In this document: one piece after another, positions 44,648 through 53,661 of the stretch | Numbering within the stretch: the stretch's first letter is position 1 | How the letters are laid out: each line of letters opens with the position of its first letter | Source: Methylobacterium phyllostachyos | GTDB taxonomy: Bacteria; Pseudomonadota; Alphaproteobacteria; Rhizobiales; Beijerinckiaceae | DNA: 64,000 bases | Reading direction: 5' to 3' | NCBI RefSeq assembly: GCF_900103445.1 | Contig: NZ_FNHS01000012.1 | Span: forward strand, 84,393-148,392 | Notes under the pieces: generated by a model | What the model was told of the DNA's origin: nothing | The model's input: only the letters and a program-made list of their open reading frames with translations | Databases searched by the model: none | Program-made: the position numbers and the translations under genes

Positions 44648-45643
44648 ATGAACTCGTTCGAGGTGAACAAGGTCCTGGGCGCAGTCCTCGGCGCTCTTCT
44701 GTTCGCGGCCGGATCGGGTTTCGTCGCCGAATTGATCTATCATCCGAAGCCGGCGGGCAAAGCCGGCTACGACCTGCCCGAGCCGCAGCCGGAAGCGGCC
44801 GCCGCAGCGCCGGAGGCCAAGGTCGAGCCGATCGCGGTCCGGCTGGCGAGCGCCAATGTCGAGAAGGGCGAGGCCGGCACCAAGGCCTGCCATGCCTGCC
44901 ACAACTTCGAGAAGGGCGGGCCGAACAAGGTCGGGCCGGATCTCTACGGGGTGGTGGAGCGGCCGAAGGGCTCGCATCCGGGCTTCGACTACTCGGCCGC
45001 CATGAAGGAGAAGGGCGGCACCTGGACCTACGCGGATCTCGACGAGTTCCTGACGAACCCGAAGGGCTACGTGAAGGGTACCAAGATGGCGTTCGCCGGC
45101 ATCGCCTCGCCCCAGGAGCGTGCCAACGTCATCGCCTATCTGCGCACGAACGCCGAGAACCCGAAGCCGCTGCCCGCTGTCGAGAAGTCCGAGGCGCCGC
45201 CCGCGGCCACTCCGGCGGCGGCGAAGCCCGAGGACAAGCCGGCCGCCAAGCCGGCTGAGCAGCCTGCCGACAAGCCGACCGCCGCGCAGCCCGCCGCCTC
45301 CAAGCCGTCGGAGGGCAAGGACAGCCCGGCCAAGCCCGCCGATACCAGCACGGCCAAGCCGGTCGAGGAGAAGTCCCCGGGCAGCCCGCGCGCGCCGAGC
45401 GAGTCCAGCGACCGCAACGCCCCGGCACCGCCCGCCGACGCCCATGACGGCGACCAGCAGGGTCAGCCGTCGAGCGCGATCCCCGCCGAGCCGACCGCGC
45501 CGACGGCGCCGGCCGCCAAGGAGCCGCCGGCCCAGGCGAATCCCGAGGCGGTGGACCGGGCGAAGGATCTCAACGTCGGTGTTCCGACCAAGGACCCGAA
45601 CGCCGCGCTGCCGACACCCGCGCCGCTTCCGAAGCAGCAATAA
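44648..45643 (+). CDS. Membrane-anchored cytochrome c with Ala/Pro/Lys-rich tail
   Basis: The 331-residue protein begins with an uncleaved membrane anchor (KVLGAVLGALLFAAGSGFVA). It then has a class I cytochrome c domain with the haem site CHACH (in GTKACHACHNFEKGGPNKVG) near residue 79 and the axial methionine probably in GTKMAFAGI near residue 144. This matches the CycM cytochromes that carry electrons from the bc1 complex to oxidases. The last 150 residues are an unusual tail rich in Ala, Pro, Lys and Glu, low in hydrophobic residues and probably disordered. CycM proteins normally end soon after the cytochrome domain. Confidence 0.9.
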   Translation: MNSFEVNKVLGAVLGALLFAAGSGFVAELIYHPKPAGKAGYDLPEPQPEAAAAAPEAKVEPIAVRLASANVEKGEAGTKACHACHNFEKGGPNKVGPDLYGVVERPKGSHPGFDYSAAMKEKGGTWTYADLDEFLTNPKGYVKGTKMAFAGIASPQERANVIAYLRTNAENPKPLPAVEKSEAPPAATPAAAKPEDKPAAKPAEQPADKPTAAQPAASKPSEGKDSPAKPADTSTAKPVEEKSPGSPRAPSESSDRNAPAPPADAHDGDQQGQPSSAIPAEPTAPTAPAAKEPPAQANPEAVDRAKDLNVGVPTKDPNAALPTPAPLPKQQ

Positions 45644-45648
45644 CGGCC

Positions 45649-45673
45649 AGCCGGGCGCGACCGCGTCCCGGCT
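45649..45673 (+). terminator. Terminator-like stem after the cytochrome gene
   Basis: AGCCGGG (45649-45655) pairs with CCCGGCT (45667-45673) around an 11-base loop, six bases after the stop codon. There is no strong T-run. Confidence 0.5.
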
Positions 45674-45777
45674 TCCGCCTGTCAGCCGCGTTCCGCCGGC
45701 ATGGCTCCGGGCCCGGCCCTTGCTGGAGGGCGACCGCGCCCCGGCACCCTGCCGGATTGAGAACCGCACAGGATCCC

Positions 45778-46959
45778 GTGGCTGACCGAAGTCCTGAACT
45801 GGAGGAGCGCCGGGCGCCTCTCCCGCTGCTCGTCGCCGTGACCATGACCGGGACGGTGGCGCTGCACATCTTCGTGCCGGCCCTGGCCGCCGTGGCCGCC
45901 GATCTCGGCACCAACGCGGCCGGCGCGCAGCTCACCATCACGGTCTACCTGATCGGCCTGGCGGGCGGGCAACTCCTCTACGGGCCGCTCTCGGACCGGT
46001 ACGGACGGCGGCCGATCCTGATCGGCGGGCTCGGCCTCTACCTCGCCGGGTTGCTGCTCGCGATCCCGGCGCCCAATATCGGCGTGCTGCTGGTGGCCCG
46101 GGTGCTCCAGTCGCTCGGCGCCTGCGGCTCGCTGGTGATCGGGCGGGCCATGGTGCGGGACGTCTCGACCCGCGAGGACGCCGCCCGCAAGCTCGCCATC
46201 CTCACCACCGCAATGACCCTTACCCCGGCGCTGGCTCCGGCGATCGGCGGCGTGGTCAACGAGGCCTTCGGCTGGCGGGCGGTGTTCGTCGTGCTGGCCG
46301 GCCTGGTGGCGGTGCTCGGCGCGTTGGTGGTGTTCACCCTGCCGGAGACAAACCGGCACAAGGTGGCGCTGCCCGGCTTCGTCGCGGTGCTCGCGGGCTA
46401 TTTCCGGCTCGTGCGGATCCCGGTTTTCCGCGCCTATCTCGTGGCGGGGGCCTGCGGCGGCACCAGCCTCTACGCCTTCCTGGCGGTGGCGCCGTTCCTG
46501 CTGGTCGATCGGCTCGGGCGCTCCTCGCAGGAGGTCGGGTTCGATTGCCTGATCGTGGTGTTCGGGATGGTCGGCGGGGCGGTGCTGGCGAGCCGGCTCG
46601 CCGCGCGGGTGCCGATCCGAAAGGCGGCGCGGAGCGGCAACCTCCTCTGCATCGCGGCGGCGCTGACGCTGCTGGTGGTGGACCGGACCGGGATGCTGAG
46701 CGTCGTCAGCCTGATCGCGCCGCTCTTCGCCTACGCGGTCGGCGTCGGCCTGCTCAGCCCCAACGCGGTGGCCGGGCTGATGAACGTCGATCCGCACGCG
46801 GCGGGTTCGGCTTCCAGCCTCTACGGCTTCACGCAGATGACCTTCGGGGCAATCTTCACGGCCGCTGCCTCCGCCTGGCCGGCGACCTCGGCGACGCCGG
46901 TGGCGCTGGCGCTGCTCGCGGCCGGGCTGATCGCCGCCCTGGCGCTGCGGCGGGCGTGA
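45778..46959 (+). CDS. MFS drug-resistance transporter, Bcr/CflA family
   Basis: The 393-residue protein has twelve predicted membrane helices and the MFS motif GPLSDRYGRRPILIGG after helix 2. LYLAGLLLAIPAP and ALTLLVVDRTGM are typical hydrophobic segments. The family exports bicyclomycin, chloramphenicol and similar compounds with protons. GTG at 45778 has AGGA close upstream. It stands as a single gene; the substrate cannot be predicted. Confidence 0.87.
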   Translation: MADRSPELEERRAPLPLLVAVTMTGTVALHIFVPALAAVAADLGTNAAGAQLTITVYLIGLAGGQLLYGPLSDRYGRRPILIGGLGLYLAGLLLAIPAPNIGVLLVARVLQSLGACGSLVIGRAMVRDVSTREDAARKLAILTTAMTLTPALAPAIGGVVNEAFGWRAVFVVLAGLVAVLGALVVFTLPETNRHKVALPGFVAVLAGYFRLVRIPVFRAYLVAGACGGTSLYAFLAVAPFLLVDRLGRSSQEVGFDCLIVVFGMVGGAVLASRLAARVPIRKAARSGNLLCIAAALTLLVVDRTGMLSVVSLIAPLFAYAVGVGLLSPNAVAGLMNVDPHAAGSASSLYGFTQMTFGAIFTAAASAWPATSATPVALALLAAGLIAALALRRA

Positions 46960-47051
46960 GGCTCGGTCGGGCGCGCCATGGCGGGCGGCCGGGGGCGGAA
47001 CGGTCTTGGCGGGTTCGGCATTGAGAGGCCCCCAACAGGAGGAGAAACGCC

Positions 47052-47321
47052 ATGCAGCGCTTGCCCATCATCGTCCTGGCCACGCTGGCCCTCGGTGGAA
47101 CCGCCCTCGCGGCCGAGCAGGGCGCCGCGTCCCGGACGCCCGGTCACGAGATGCAGGACCACGGAAGCCGGGCAGGCAGCCCCGGTGCATCCGGCTACGC
47201 CCCCGGCCATGAGATGAAGTCCGGCACCTCGGATTCGACCGGCTCGACCTCGCGGATGGGTGGCTCGGGAGCCGGGACCTCCGGCACCACCAGCACCAGC
47301 GGTTCCGGCACTCGGCGCTGA
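47052..47321 (+). CDS. Small secreted Gly/Ser/Thr-rich protein
   Basis: The 89-residue protein has a signal peptide (LPIIVLATLALGGTALAAEQ) and a low-complexity mature part rich in Gly, Ser and Thr. The motif PGHEM occurs twice (around residues 36 and 54), and the C-terminus alternates SGTTSTSGSGT. AGGAGGAG lies before the start. No family is recognised; it is probably a disordered periplasmic or surface protein. Confidence 0.65.
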   Translation: MQRLPIIVLATLALGGTALAAEQGAASRTPGHEMQDHGSRAGSPGASGYAPGHEMKSGTSDSTGSTSRMGGSGAGTSGTTSTSGSGTRR

Positions 47322-47332
47322 TCGTCTACGAT

Positions 47333-47366
47333 CCGCCCCGCCCGATCGGTCGATCGGGCAGGGCGG
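47333..47366. terminator. Bidirectional terminator between two convergent genes
   Basis: Sixteen-base arms with one mismatch (CCGCCCcGCCCGATCG and CGATCGGGCaGGGCGG) enclose GT. It is followed by CCTTCT on the plus strand. It separates the small secreted protein from the GNAT gene. Confidence 0.7.
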
Positions 47367-47370
47367 CCTT

Positions 47371-47895
47371 CTAACCCGACGTGGCTTCTGCCCCGGCGCG
47401 CACGGCCTCGACCGGGCCGGAGACGCGGTCGGAAAAGCCCCCTTCCAGGTCTAGCCACAACAGCCGCACCGGATCGACCGGCCCCGGCAGGGTCAGCCGT
47501 CCAGGCGGAACCGGGCTGAACCCGAAGCGGCGGTAATAGGGCGCGTCGCCCACAAGGATCACCAGCCCATCGCCCGCCTGTCGCGCCGCCTCGATCACCG
47601 CGCGGGTCAGGGTGCCGCCGATGCCGCGGCCCTCGAAGCTCGGATCGACCGCGAGGGGGCCCAGCATCACGAACGGCGTCGCGCCGGTGCGGACCGGCCC
47701 CATCCGCACCGAGCCCACCAGGAAGCTTCCGACCCAGGCGGTGACGCCGAGATCCATCCGCTCGGCCGCGCCTTCGCGCAGGCGGTAGGCGGTGCGGGCA
47801 AAGCGGCCGGGACCGAAGGCCCGGGCCTGGAGGCGCGCGATGGCGGGGGCATCCTCCGGCCGCTCCGGCCGGATGACGAGGGACAATGCGGTCAC
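47371..47895 (-). CDS. GNAT family N-acetyltransferase (YhbS-like)
   Basis: The 174-residue protein starts SLVIRPERPEDAPAIARLQA, as in many GNAT proteins, and has the acetyl-CoA loop in SFEGRGIGGTLTRAVIEAAR near residue 90. LGPLAVDP just before it is the strand of motif A. VILVGDAPYYRRFGFSPVP is typical of the YhbS (COG3153) group. The substrate is unknown. Confidence 0.85.
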   Translation of the reverse strand: MTALSLVIRPERPEDAPAIARLQARAFGPGRFARTAYRLREGAAERMDLGVTAWVGSFLVGSVRMGPVRTGATPFVMLGPLAVDPSFEGRGIGGTLTRAVIEAARQAGDGLVILVGDAPYYRRFGFSPVPPGRLTLPGPVDPVRLLWLDLEGGFSDRVSGPVEAVRAGAEATSG

Positions 47896-47959
47896 GATAC
47901 GCCCTTGGGGTGGCTGGTCGCCGCGTAGCAGCGCCGGGTCTGCCCGGCAAACGGCCGTC

Positions 47960-49156
47960 TTATTCCGCCGCCGCCAGCGTCGGGCGTCCGCCGGATTGCG
48001 TCAGCTTCAGGAAGCCGATCGCCGACAGCCAGATTACCGCACCGCAGGCGGACGCCGCGCCGAGGACTAGCCCGAAACCGCCGCGGTCGTGGAGGAGCGC
48101 GATCGCCGGCACCACGAAGCCGCTCGCCGTGAAGCCCACGAAGTAACGCACGCTGTAGGCCCGGGCCCGATAGGCCGGGGGCACGTAGCGGGCGATCATC
48201 GCGTCGTTGATCACCACCTGCCCGTAGATCGCCGTCATGGCGATCACCAGCCCCACGAGCAGCGGAAGGCCCGTGCTGACGGCGGCGATCCCGAGGCCCA
48301 GCGGTTGCAGCACCGAGAGCGCCACGAACAAAGTCGGCAGGCTGTAGCGGTCGATCAGGCGGCCCATGGCGAGCTGCATCAGCGCGCCGAACAGGAACAC
48401 CACCGTGGCGATCGAGCCGGTGAGCGCCAGCGGCAGGGCGTGGCCGACGCCCTCGTCGATCACCTTGGGCAGGCTGATCGTGGTCAGGTTGAAGGTGAGG
48501 CCGCCCGCGAAGATCGCCAGGGCGAACATCGCCATCAGCGCCCAGGGTCGCGTGACGGGGATCACCGCTGCGCCGCCCGCCTTCTTGCCGCCGCCCTCGC
48601 CGTCGCCCGGCACCAGCGCCACGAAGGCCACCCCGCAGGCGAGGCAGATCAGGCCCGGCACCACGAAGGCCGCGCGCCAACTGATCGCGGCAGCGAGCAG
48701 CGCTGTGACGCCGGAGGCCGAGGCCGCGCCGAAATTCCCCCAGACGCCGTTGATGCCGAGGTCGCGGCCGAGCCGCCGGGCGTGGGTCACCAGCATGGCC
48801 GAGCCGACCGGGTGATAGATCGCCGAGGCGAGGCCGAGGACGCACAGCCAGAGGGCGAAGGCGAGGGGCGTCGAAGCGGTGGCGACGCCGAGGCATGAGA
48901 GCCCATAGCCGAAAAAGAACACCGCCAGCATGGTGCGGCGCCCGAACCGGTCGGCCAGCGAGCCCATCGGCAGGGAGCACAGGCCGAACGCCACGAAGGC
49001 GCCGGTGGCGAGCCCGATCAGCTCGCCGTAGCCGAGCCCGGTCTGGGCGGCGATGGCGATGACCGCGGTCGGGTAGATCAGCAGCACGAAGTGATCGAGC
49101 GCGTGCGCGACGTTGACGAAGCGCAGGGTGCGGCGGGACAGCGAATCGGAATCCAT
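47960..49156 (-). CDS. MFS transporter
   Basis: The 398-residue protein has twelve hydrophobic helices and the MFS motif GSLADRFGRRTMLAVFF between helices 2 and 3. HALDHFVLLIYPTAVIAIAA in helix 1 and AIYHPVGSAMLVTHARRLGR in the middle resemble the fosmidomycin-resistance branch of MFS exporters. GGAGG lies eight bases before the ATG at 49156. An AraC regulator is divergently encoded 62 bases away, a common arrangement in which the regulator controls the exporter. Confidence 0.87.
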   Translation of the reverse strand: MDSDSLSRRTLRFVNVAHALDHFVLLIYPTAVIAIAAQTGLGYGELIGLATGAFVAFGLCSLPMGSLADRFGRRTMLAVFFFGYGLSCLGVATASTPLAFALWLCVLGLASAIYHPVGSAMLVTHARRLGRDLGINGVWGNFGAASASGVTALLAAAISWRAAFVVPGLICLACGVAFVALVPGDGEGGGKKAGGAAVIPVTRPWALMAMFALAIFAGGLTFNLTTISLPKVIDEGVGHALPLALTGSIATVVFLFGALMQLAMGRLIDRYSLPTLFVALSVLQPLGLGIAAVSTGLPLLVGLVIAMTAIYGQVVINDAMIARYVPPAYRARAYSVRYFVGFTASGFVVPAIALLHDRGGFGLVLGAASACGAVIWLSAIGFLKLTQSGGRPTLAAAE

Positions 49157-49218
49157 CGCGGCGTATCCTCCGGGATCGGACCCTGATAGCCTGACCCGAT
49201 GGAGGTGTCGGGCCGGAT

Positions 49219-50016
49219 ATGCATGCGAACGGGCCAAACGCGTCGTCGCCACGATCGACCGCCGCGGCCGACTACCAAACCATACCGCGTCCCATCGCGG
49301 TGGTTCGCAAGCCGTGGGCGGCGGGGAGCACCACCGGCCTGCACCATCACATCCGCGCGCAACTGCTTTACGCCACCGCGGGGCTGATGTCGGCCTCGGC
49401 CGAGGATGGCGCCTGGGTCGTGCCAGAGGGCCACGCGCTCTGGATCCCGGCCTGCCTCCCGCACGCCACCGCCACCCACGGCCCGGTCGCCCTGTGCACC
49501 GCCTATCTCGATCAGGGCGCCGTCGCGACGTTCCCGGAGACCTGCCGGGTCATCGCGGTGTCGCCGCTGCTGTCGGCTGCGCTGGTCGCCCTGGCCGAGG
49601 AGCCGGTGCTCTACGCGGAGGACAGCCGTGGCGGCCACCTCGCCGCCCTGGTGCTCGACGAGATCGCCCGCGCCCCCGCGACGCCCCTCACACTGCCGCT
49701 GCCGCGCGATCCGCGCCTGCGCCGGGTCTGCCTGGGGATCATCGAGGATCCGGCCTTGGAGGACGATCTCGACGCCTGGGCCGACCGGGCCGGGGCGAGC
49801 CGGCGGACGCTGACCCGGGGATTCCGCGCCGAGACCGGCCTGAGCTTCGGCGACTGGCGGGCCCGGGCCCGGGTGATCCGCGCGCTGGCGCTCACGGCCG
49901 AAGGGCGTCCGCCCCGGGCCGTGGCGGCGGCGGTGGGGTATCGGAGTGCGCAGGCGCTGCGCCTGACGGTGGCGCGGGTTCTCGGGCCGGCCGGAGCGCG
50001 ACAGACGCTCGTGTGA
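49219..50016 (+). CDS. AraC-family transcriptional regulator
   Basis: The 265-residue protein has an N-terminal cupin-like sensor (TTGLHHHIRAQLLYATAGLM, HALWIPACLPHATATHGP) and a C-terminal AraC DNA-binding domain with two HTH motifs (DLDAWADRAGASRRTLTRGF, then GLSFGDWRARARVI and a second helix set). It resembles the NimR-type group that controls adjacent exporters. It is divergent from the MFS gene and probably binds their shared 62-base promoter. Confidence 0.87.
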   Translation: MHANGPNASSPRSTAAADYQTIPRPIAVVRKPWAAGSTTGLHHHIRAQLLYATAGLMSASAEDGAWVVPEGHALWIPACLPHATATHGPVALCTAYLDQGAVATFPETCRVIAVSPLLSAALVALAEEPVLYAEDSRGGHLAALVLDEIARAPATPLTLPLPRDPRLRRVCLGIIEDPALEDDLDAWADRAGASRRTLTRGFRAETGLSFGDWRARARVIRALALTAEGRPPRAVAAAVGYRSAQALRLTVARVLGPAGARQTLV

Positions 50017-50077
50017 TCCTCGCCGCATGACGCGGGCGTTCTACCTCTGGTTTGCAATCCTCCGGAGAACCCCGGGC

Positions 50078-50689
50078 ATGCTCTACGAACTCACCACGCT
50101 GTCCTGCCCTCTGCTCGCGCTGGCACAGATCTGCGAGCGAGCGCGGTCCTGGGCCGCCGAGGCGGAGGGTGGGACACTGCTCGGCTGCTGGCGGACGGAT
50201 ATCGGCACGCTCGGACAAGTGATCGTCCTGCGCGGCTTCGATACGCCCGAGGCGATGACGGCCGAACGGCGGCGCGCCCTGATGAGCGCCGCACCGTTCC
50301 ACGGAGGGGACCTGCTGACGGCCATGATCATGGACAGCTACGCGCCGTTCCCCTTCCTGCCGCCGCTCCGGACCGGGGCCCGGGGCGGCGTTTACGAGAT
50401 CCGTACTTACCAGCTCCGCCCCGGCGGGCTCGCACCGACGCTGTCAGCCTGGGAGGCGGCGATCGGGCCGGCCAAGGCCTACACCGACCATCTCGTGACC
50501 AACCTCTACGCCCTCGATGGGCCGCCGCGGATCACGCACATCTGGGCCTTCGCCAGCCTGGAGGAGCGGGCGCGGCTCCGTGCAGACGCCTACGCCGCCG
50601 GGATCTGGCCGCCGAAGGGCGGGCCGGATCAGATCCTCTCGGCGACCTCGACCATTGGGCTGCCGGCTCCCGGCTCGCCCCTGTCGTGA
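50078..50689 (+). CDS. NIPSNAP family protein
   Basis: The 203-residue protein has two NIPSNAP-type ferredoxin-like domains. The second begins VYEIRTYQLRPGGLAPTLSA, a clear family signature, and ends with THIWAFASLEERARLR. The first half shows YELTTLSCPL and LIVLRGF-like strands. GGAGA lies nine bases before the ATG. The function of bacterial NIPSNAP proteins is unknown. It ends eight bases before the stop of the convergent permease gene. Confidence 0.82.
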   Translation: MLYELTTLSCPLLALAQICERARSWAAEAEGGTLLGCWRTDIGTLGQVIVLRGFDTPEAMTAERRRALMSAAPFHGGDLLTAMIMDSYAPFPFLPPLRTGARGGVYEIRTYQLRPGGLAPTLSAWEAAIGPAKAYTDHLVTNLYALDGPPRITHIWAFASLEERARLRADAYAAGIWPPKGGPDQILSATSTIGLPAPGSPLS

Positions 50690-50696
50690 CGCAGCC

Positions 50697-51803
50697 TCAG
50701 GTCGCCCGCGCCGAGAAGTCGATCCGCGGGTCGATCCAGACGTAGATCAGGTCCGAGAGCAGGTTCACCGCGAGCCCGAGCAGGGAGAAGATGTAGAGGG
50801 TCGCGAACACCACCGGATAGTCCCGGCCCACGATCGCCCGGAACGACAGTTCCCCGAGTCCGTCGAGCGAAAAGATCGTCTCGATCAAGAGCGAGCCGGT
50901 GAAGAAGGCCGAGATGAAGGCCCCCGGGAAACCCGCGATCACGATCAGCATGGCGTTGCGGAACACGTGGCCGTAGAGCACGCGGCGTTCCGATAGCCCC
51001 TTCATCCGCGCGGTGAGCACATATTGCTTGCGGATCTCGTCGAGGAACGAGTTCTTGGTCAGCAGGGTCGAGGTCGCGAAGGCGCCGATCACCAGGGCGG
51101 TCAGCGGCAGCACCATGTGCCATGCGTAATCGGTCACCTTGTGCCAGGTCGAAAACCCCTCCCAGCCCTCGCTGGTGAGGCCGCGCAGCGGAAACCACTG
51201 GTAGAACGAGCCGCCCGCGAACAGGATGATCAGCATCAGCCCGAACATGAAGCCCGGGATCGCGTAGCCGATGATTACCACGAAGGAGGTCCAGCGGTCG
51301 AAGCGCTCGCCGTCCTTCACGGCCTTGCGGATGCCGAGCGGGATCGAGATCGCGTAGGACAGGAGCGTCATCCACAGACCCAGCGAGATCGAGACCGGCA
51401 GGCGCTCCTTGATGAGCTGGATTACCGTTACATCGCGGAAATAGCTGCGGCCGAAATCGAACCGGACATAGTCCCAGAGCATCTTGGCGAAGCGCTCGGG
51501 CGCCGGCTTGTCGAAGCCGAACTGCTTTTCCAGCTTGGCAATGAATTCAGGGCTCAACCCCTGCGCGCCGCGATAGCGCGAACTCGCCTCGCCGCCACCG
51601 CCGGAGGGGCGTGCGCCGCCGCCGAGGTCGCCGCCACCGCCGGTCACGCGCGACATCGCGCCGTCGCGCTGGCCCTGGAGCTGGGACAGCACCCGCTCCA
51701 CCGGGCCGCCGGGGGCGAATTGCACGATCGTGAAGGTGATCAGCATGATCCCGAAGAGGGTTGGGATCATCAGGCCGATGCGGCGCAGGATGTAGGCGAT
51801 CAT
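50697..51803 (-). CDS. Peptide-type ABC transporter permease, YejB-like
   Basis: The 368-residue inner-membrane protein has an N-terminal anchor (IAYILRRIGLMIPTLFGIML), a Gly/Ser-rich periplasmic loop as in YejB, and the permease core. It includes the EAA loop (MKGLSERRVLYGHVFRNAML), which contacts the ATPase. Similar transporters take up peptides such as microcin C. Its ATG follows the second solute-binding gene by four bases. The expected second permease (YejE) and ATPase (YejF) genes are missing here: the next DNA is the convergent NIPSNAP gene. Confidence 0.9.
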   Translation of the reverse strand: MIAYILRRIGLMIPTLFGIMLITFTIVQFAPGGPVERVLSQLQGQRDGAMSRVTGGGGDLGGGARPSGGGGEASSRYRGAQGLSPEFIAKLEKQFGFDKPAPERFAKMLWDYVRFDFGRSYFRDVTVIQLIKERLPVSISLGLWMTLLSYAISIPLGIRKAVKDGERFDRWTSFVVIIGYAIPGFMFGLMLIILFAGGSFYQWFPLRGLTSEGWEGFSTWHKVTDYAWHMVLPLTALVIGAFATSTLLTKNSFLDEIRKQYVLTARMKGLSERRVLYGHVFRNAMLIVIAGFPGAFISAFFTGSLLIETIFSLDGLGELSFRAIVGRDYPVVFATLYIFSLLGLAVNLLSDLIYVWIDPRIDFSARAT

Positions 51804-51807
51804 CGCG

Positions 51808-53661
51808 TTACTCCCGCCCGATCCGCTTCGCCTTCTCGGCGTCGTACCACCACGTGGCCGGCGCGCCGAGGTCGTATTTCGGTGGGTTCTCCGGGCGGCC
51901 GTAGACGTCCCACAGGGCGAGGCGGTGGGTCGAACCATACCACATCGGCACCCAGTAGCGCCCGGCGCGCAGCACCCGGTCGAGGGCCCGGCACGCGGTG
52001 GTCAGGTCTGCCCGGGATTTCGCGTCCGCGATGGCGGTCAGGAGCGCGTCGATGGCGGGATCCGCGATCCCCGACAGGTTGTTCGAGCCCGCCGTCCTGG
52101 CCGCCCGGGAGCCGTAGGTCTCGCGCAGCTCCGCGCCGGGCGTCAGGCCGCTGCTATAACGCTGGATCGCGAGATCGAAGTCGAAATCCTTGAGCCGCGT
52201 CTGGTATTGCGCGGGATCGACCACGCGCAGGCTCGCCTTGATGCCGAGCAGCCCGAGGTTGCGGATGAACGGCTGTGTCACTGCGTCGAAGACCGGGTCG
52301 TTGTCCAGGAATTCGATCGTCAACGGACGCCCGCCGGGCAGCATGAGGCTGCCGCCCTGGCGGGTGCAGCCGGCCTCGCGCAGCAGCGCGTCGGCCCGCT
52401 TGAGGAGCGCCCGGTCCTGGCCGGACCCGTCCGAGACCGGCGGCGTCCAGGCCTCGCCGAACACCTCCGGCGGCAGATCCTTCAGCGGCTCCAGCAGGGC
52501 CAGCTCCTCGGCCGACGGCTTTCCCGTCGCCTTGAGGTCCGAATTCTCGAAGAACGAGGCCGTGCGGGTGTAGGCGCCGTACATCAGGTTCCGGTTCGAC
52601 CATTCGAAGTCGAAGCAGAGCCCGATCGCCTCGCGCACCCGGGGATCGCGGAAGGCCTCGCGGCGGGTGTTGATCCACCAGCCCTGCGTGCCGCTCGGCC
52701 GCGCGTCCGGAACGGTCTCTCGGGTGACGCGGCCTTCCTTGAGCGCCGGGAAGTCGTAGCCGGTGGCCCAGACCCGGGCGGTGAATTCCTCCCGGAACGT
52801 GAACGCCCCGCTCTTGAACGCCTCGAACGCCACGGTCCGATCGCGGAAATACTCGTAGCGGATCGCGTCAAAATTGTTCTGGCCGATCGTCACGGGCAGG
52901 TCGGCCGCCCAGTAATCCGGAACCCGCTCCAGCCCGATCGAGCGGCCGACATCGACCGTGCCGACCCGGTAGGGACCGGAGCCGAGCGGCGGCTCCAGGG
53001 TCGAGGCCTCGAAGTCGCGGGCGCCGTAATAGGCGGCGGAAAAGATCGGCAGTTGCGTCACGAACAGCGGCAGGTCCCGGGCGCGGCCGGGCGCGAAGGT
53101 CACGACGAGCCGCTCGTCGTCTTCGGCCCGGGCATCCGTCATCGCGCGGATCACCTCGGAGATCTCCGGGTGGCCCTTGTCGCGCAGGAGCTTGAGGCTG
53201 AAGGCGGCGTCCCGCGCGGTCAGCCGCGAGCCGTCATGGAACCGGGCCTGCGGCCGCAGCAGGAACGTGTAGGTCAGCCCGTCCGGGCTCACCGTGACGG
53301 CGCGCGCCACCAGCCCGTAGACCGCGTCCGGCTCGTCGAGGGCGCGGACCATCAGGCTGTCGAAGGTCAGAGTCATCCCGGCCGCGCCTTCGCCGCGCAG
53401 CACGTAGATGTTGAGCGTGTTGAAGGTGTTGAACGCCTGGTTGCCGGTCGTGTCGGACAGCGTCGCCGAGAATCGCCCGCCGCGCGGCGCCATCGGGTTC
53501 ACGTAGTCGAAATGCGCGAAGGTCGGCGGATACTTCAGCTCGCCGAAGCTGGAGAGGCCGTGGCGCTCCCCATCCTCTGCCCAGCCTGGCCGGGCCGCCG
53601 CGAGGGCGGCACCGCCGAGGACGATCCCGCGTCGGGTCGGCCGCCAGGGGGCGCCCGTCAA
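51808..53661 (-). CDS. Extracellular solute-binding protein, family 5 (second of a tandem pair)
   Basis: The 617-residue protein is a periplasmic peptide-binding protein of the YejA/DppA type. A signal region with paired Arg (RRGIVLGGAALAAARPGWA) comes first, then GLSSFGELKYPPTFAHFDYV, the YejA-like opening. The later FRDPRVREAIGLCFDFEWSN is the typical family-5 core. The start is assigned to TTG at 53661, which overlaps the first solute-binding gene's stop by four bases (TTGA). It is 30 to 40% identical by eye to the first one over many blocks. It may bind a different peptide. Confidence 0.88.
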   Translation of the reverse strand: MTGAPWRPTRRGIVLGGAALAAARPGWAEDGERHGLSSFGELKYPPTFAHFDYVNPMAPRGGRFSATLSDTTGNQAFNTFNTLNIYVLRGEGAAGMTLTFDSLMVRALDEPDAVYGLVARAVTVSPDGLTYTFLLRPQARFHDGSRLTARDAAFSLKLLRDKGHPEISEVIRAMTDARAEDDERLVVTFAPGRARDLPLFVTQLPIFSAAYYGARDFEASTLEPPLGSGPYRVGTVDVGRSIGLERVPDYWAADLPVTIGQNNFDAIRYEYFRDRTVAFEAFKSGAFTFREEFTARVWATGYDFPALKEGRVTRETVPDARPSGTQGWWINTRREAFRDPRVREAIGLCFDFEWSNRNLMYGAYTRTASFFENSDLKATGKPSAEELALLEPLKDLPPEVFGEAWTPPVSDGSGQDRALLKRADALLREAGCTRQGGSLMLPGGRPLTIEFLDNDPVFDAVTQPFIRNLGLLGIKASLRVVDPAQYQTRLKDFDFDLAIQRYSSGLTPGAELRETYGSRAARTAGSNNLSGIADPAIDALLTAIADAKSRADLTTACRALDRVLRAGRYWVPMWYGSTHRLALWDVYGRPENPPKYDLGAPATWWYDAEKAKRIGRE

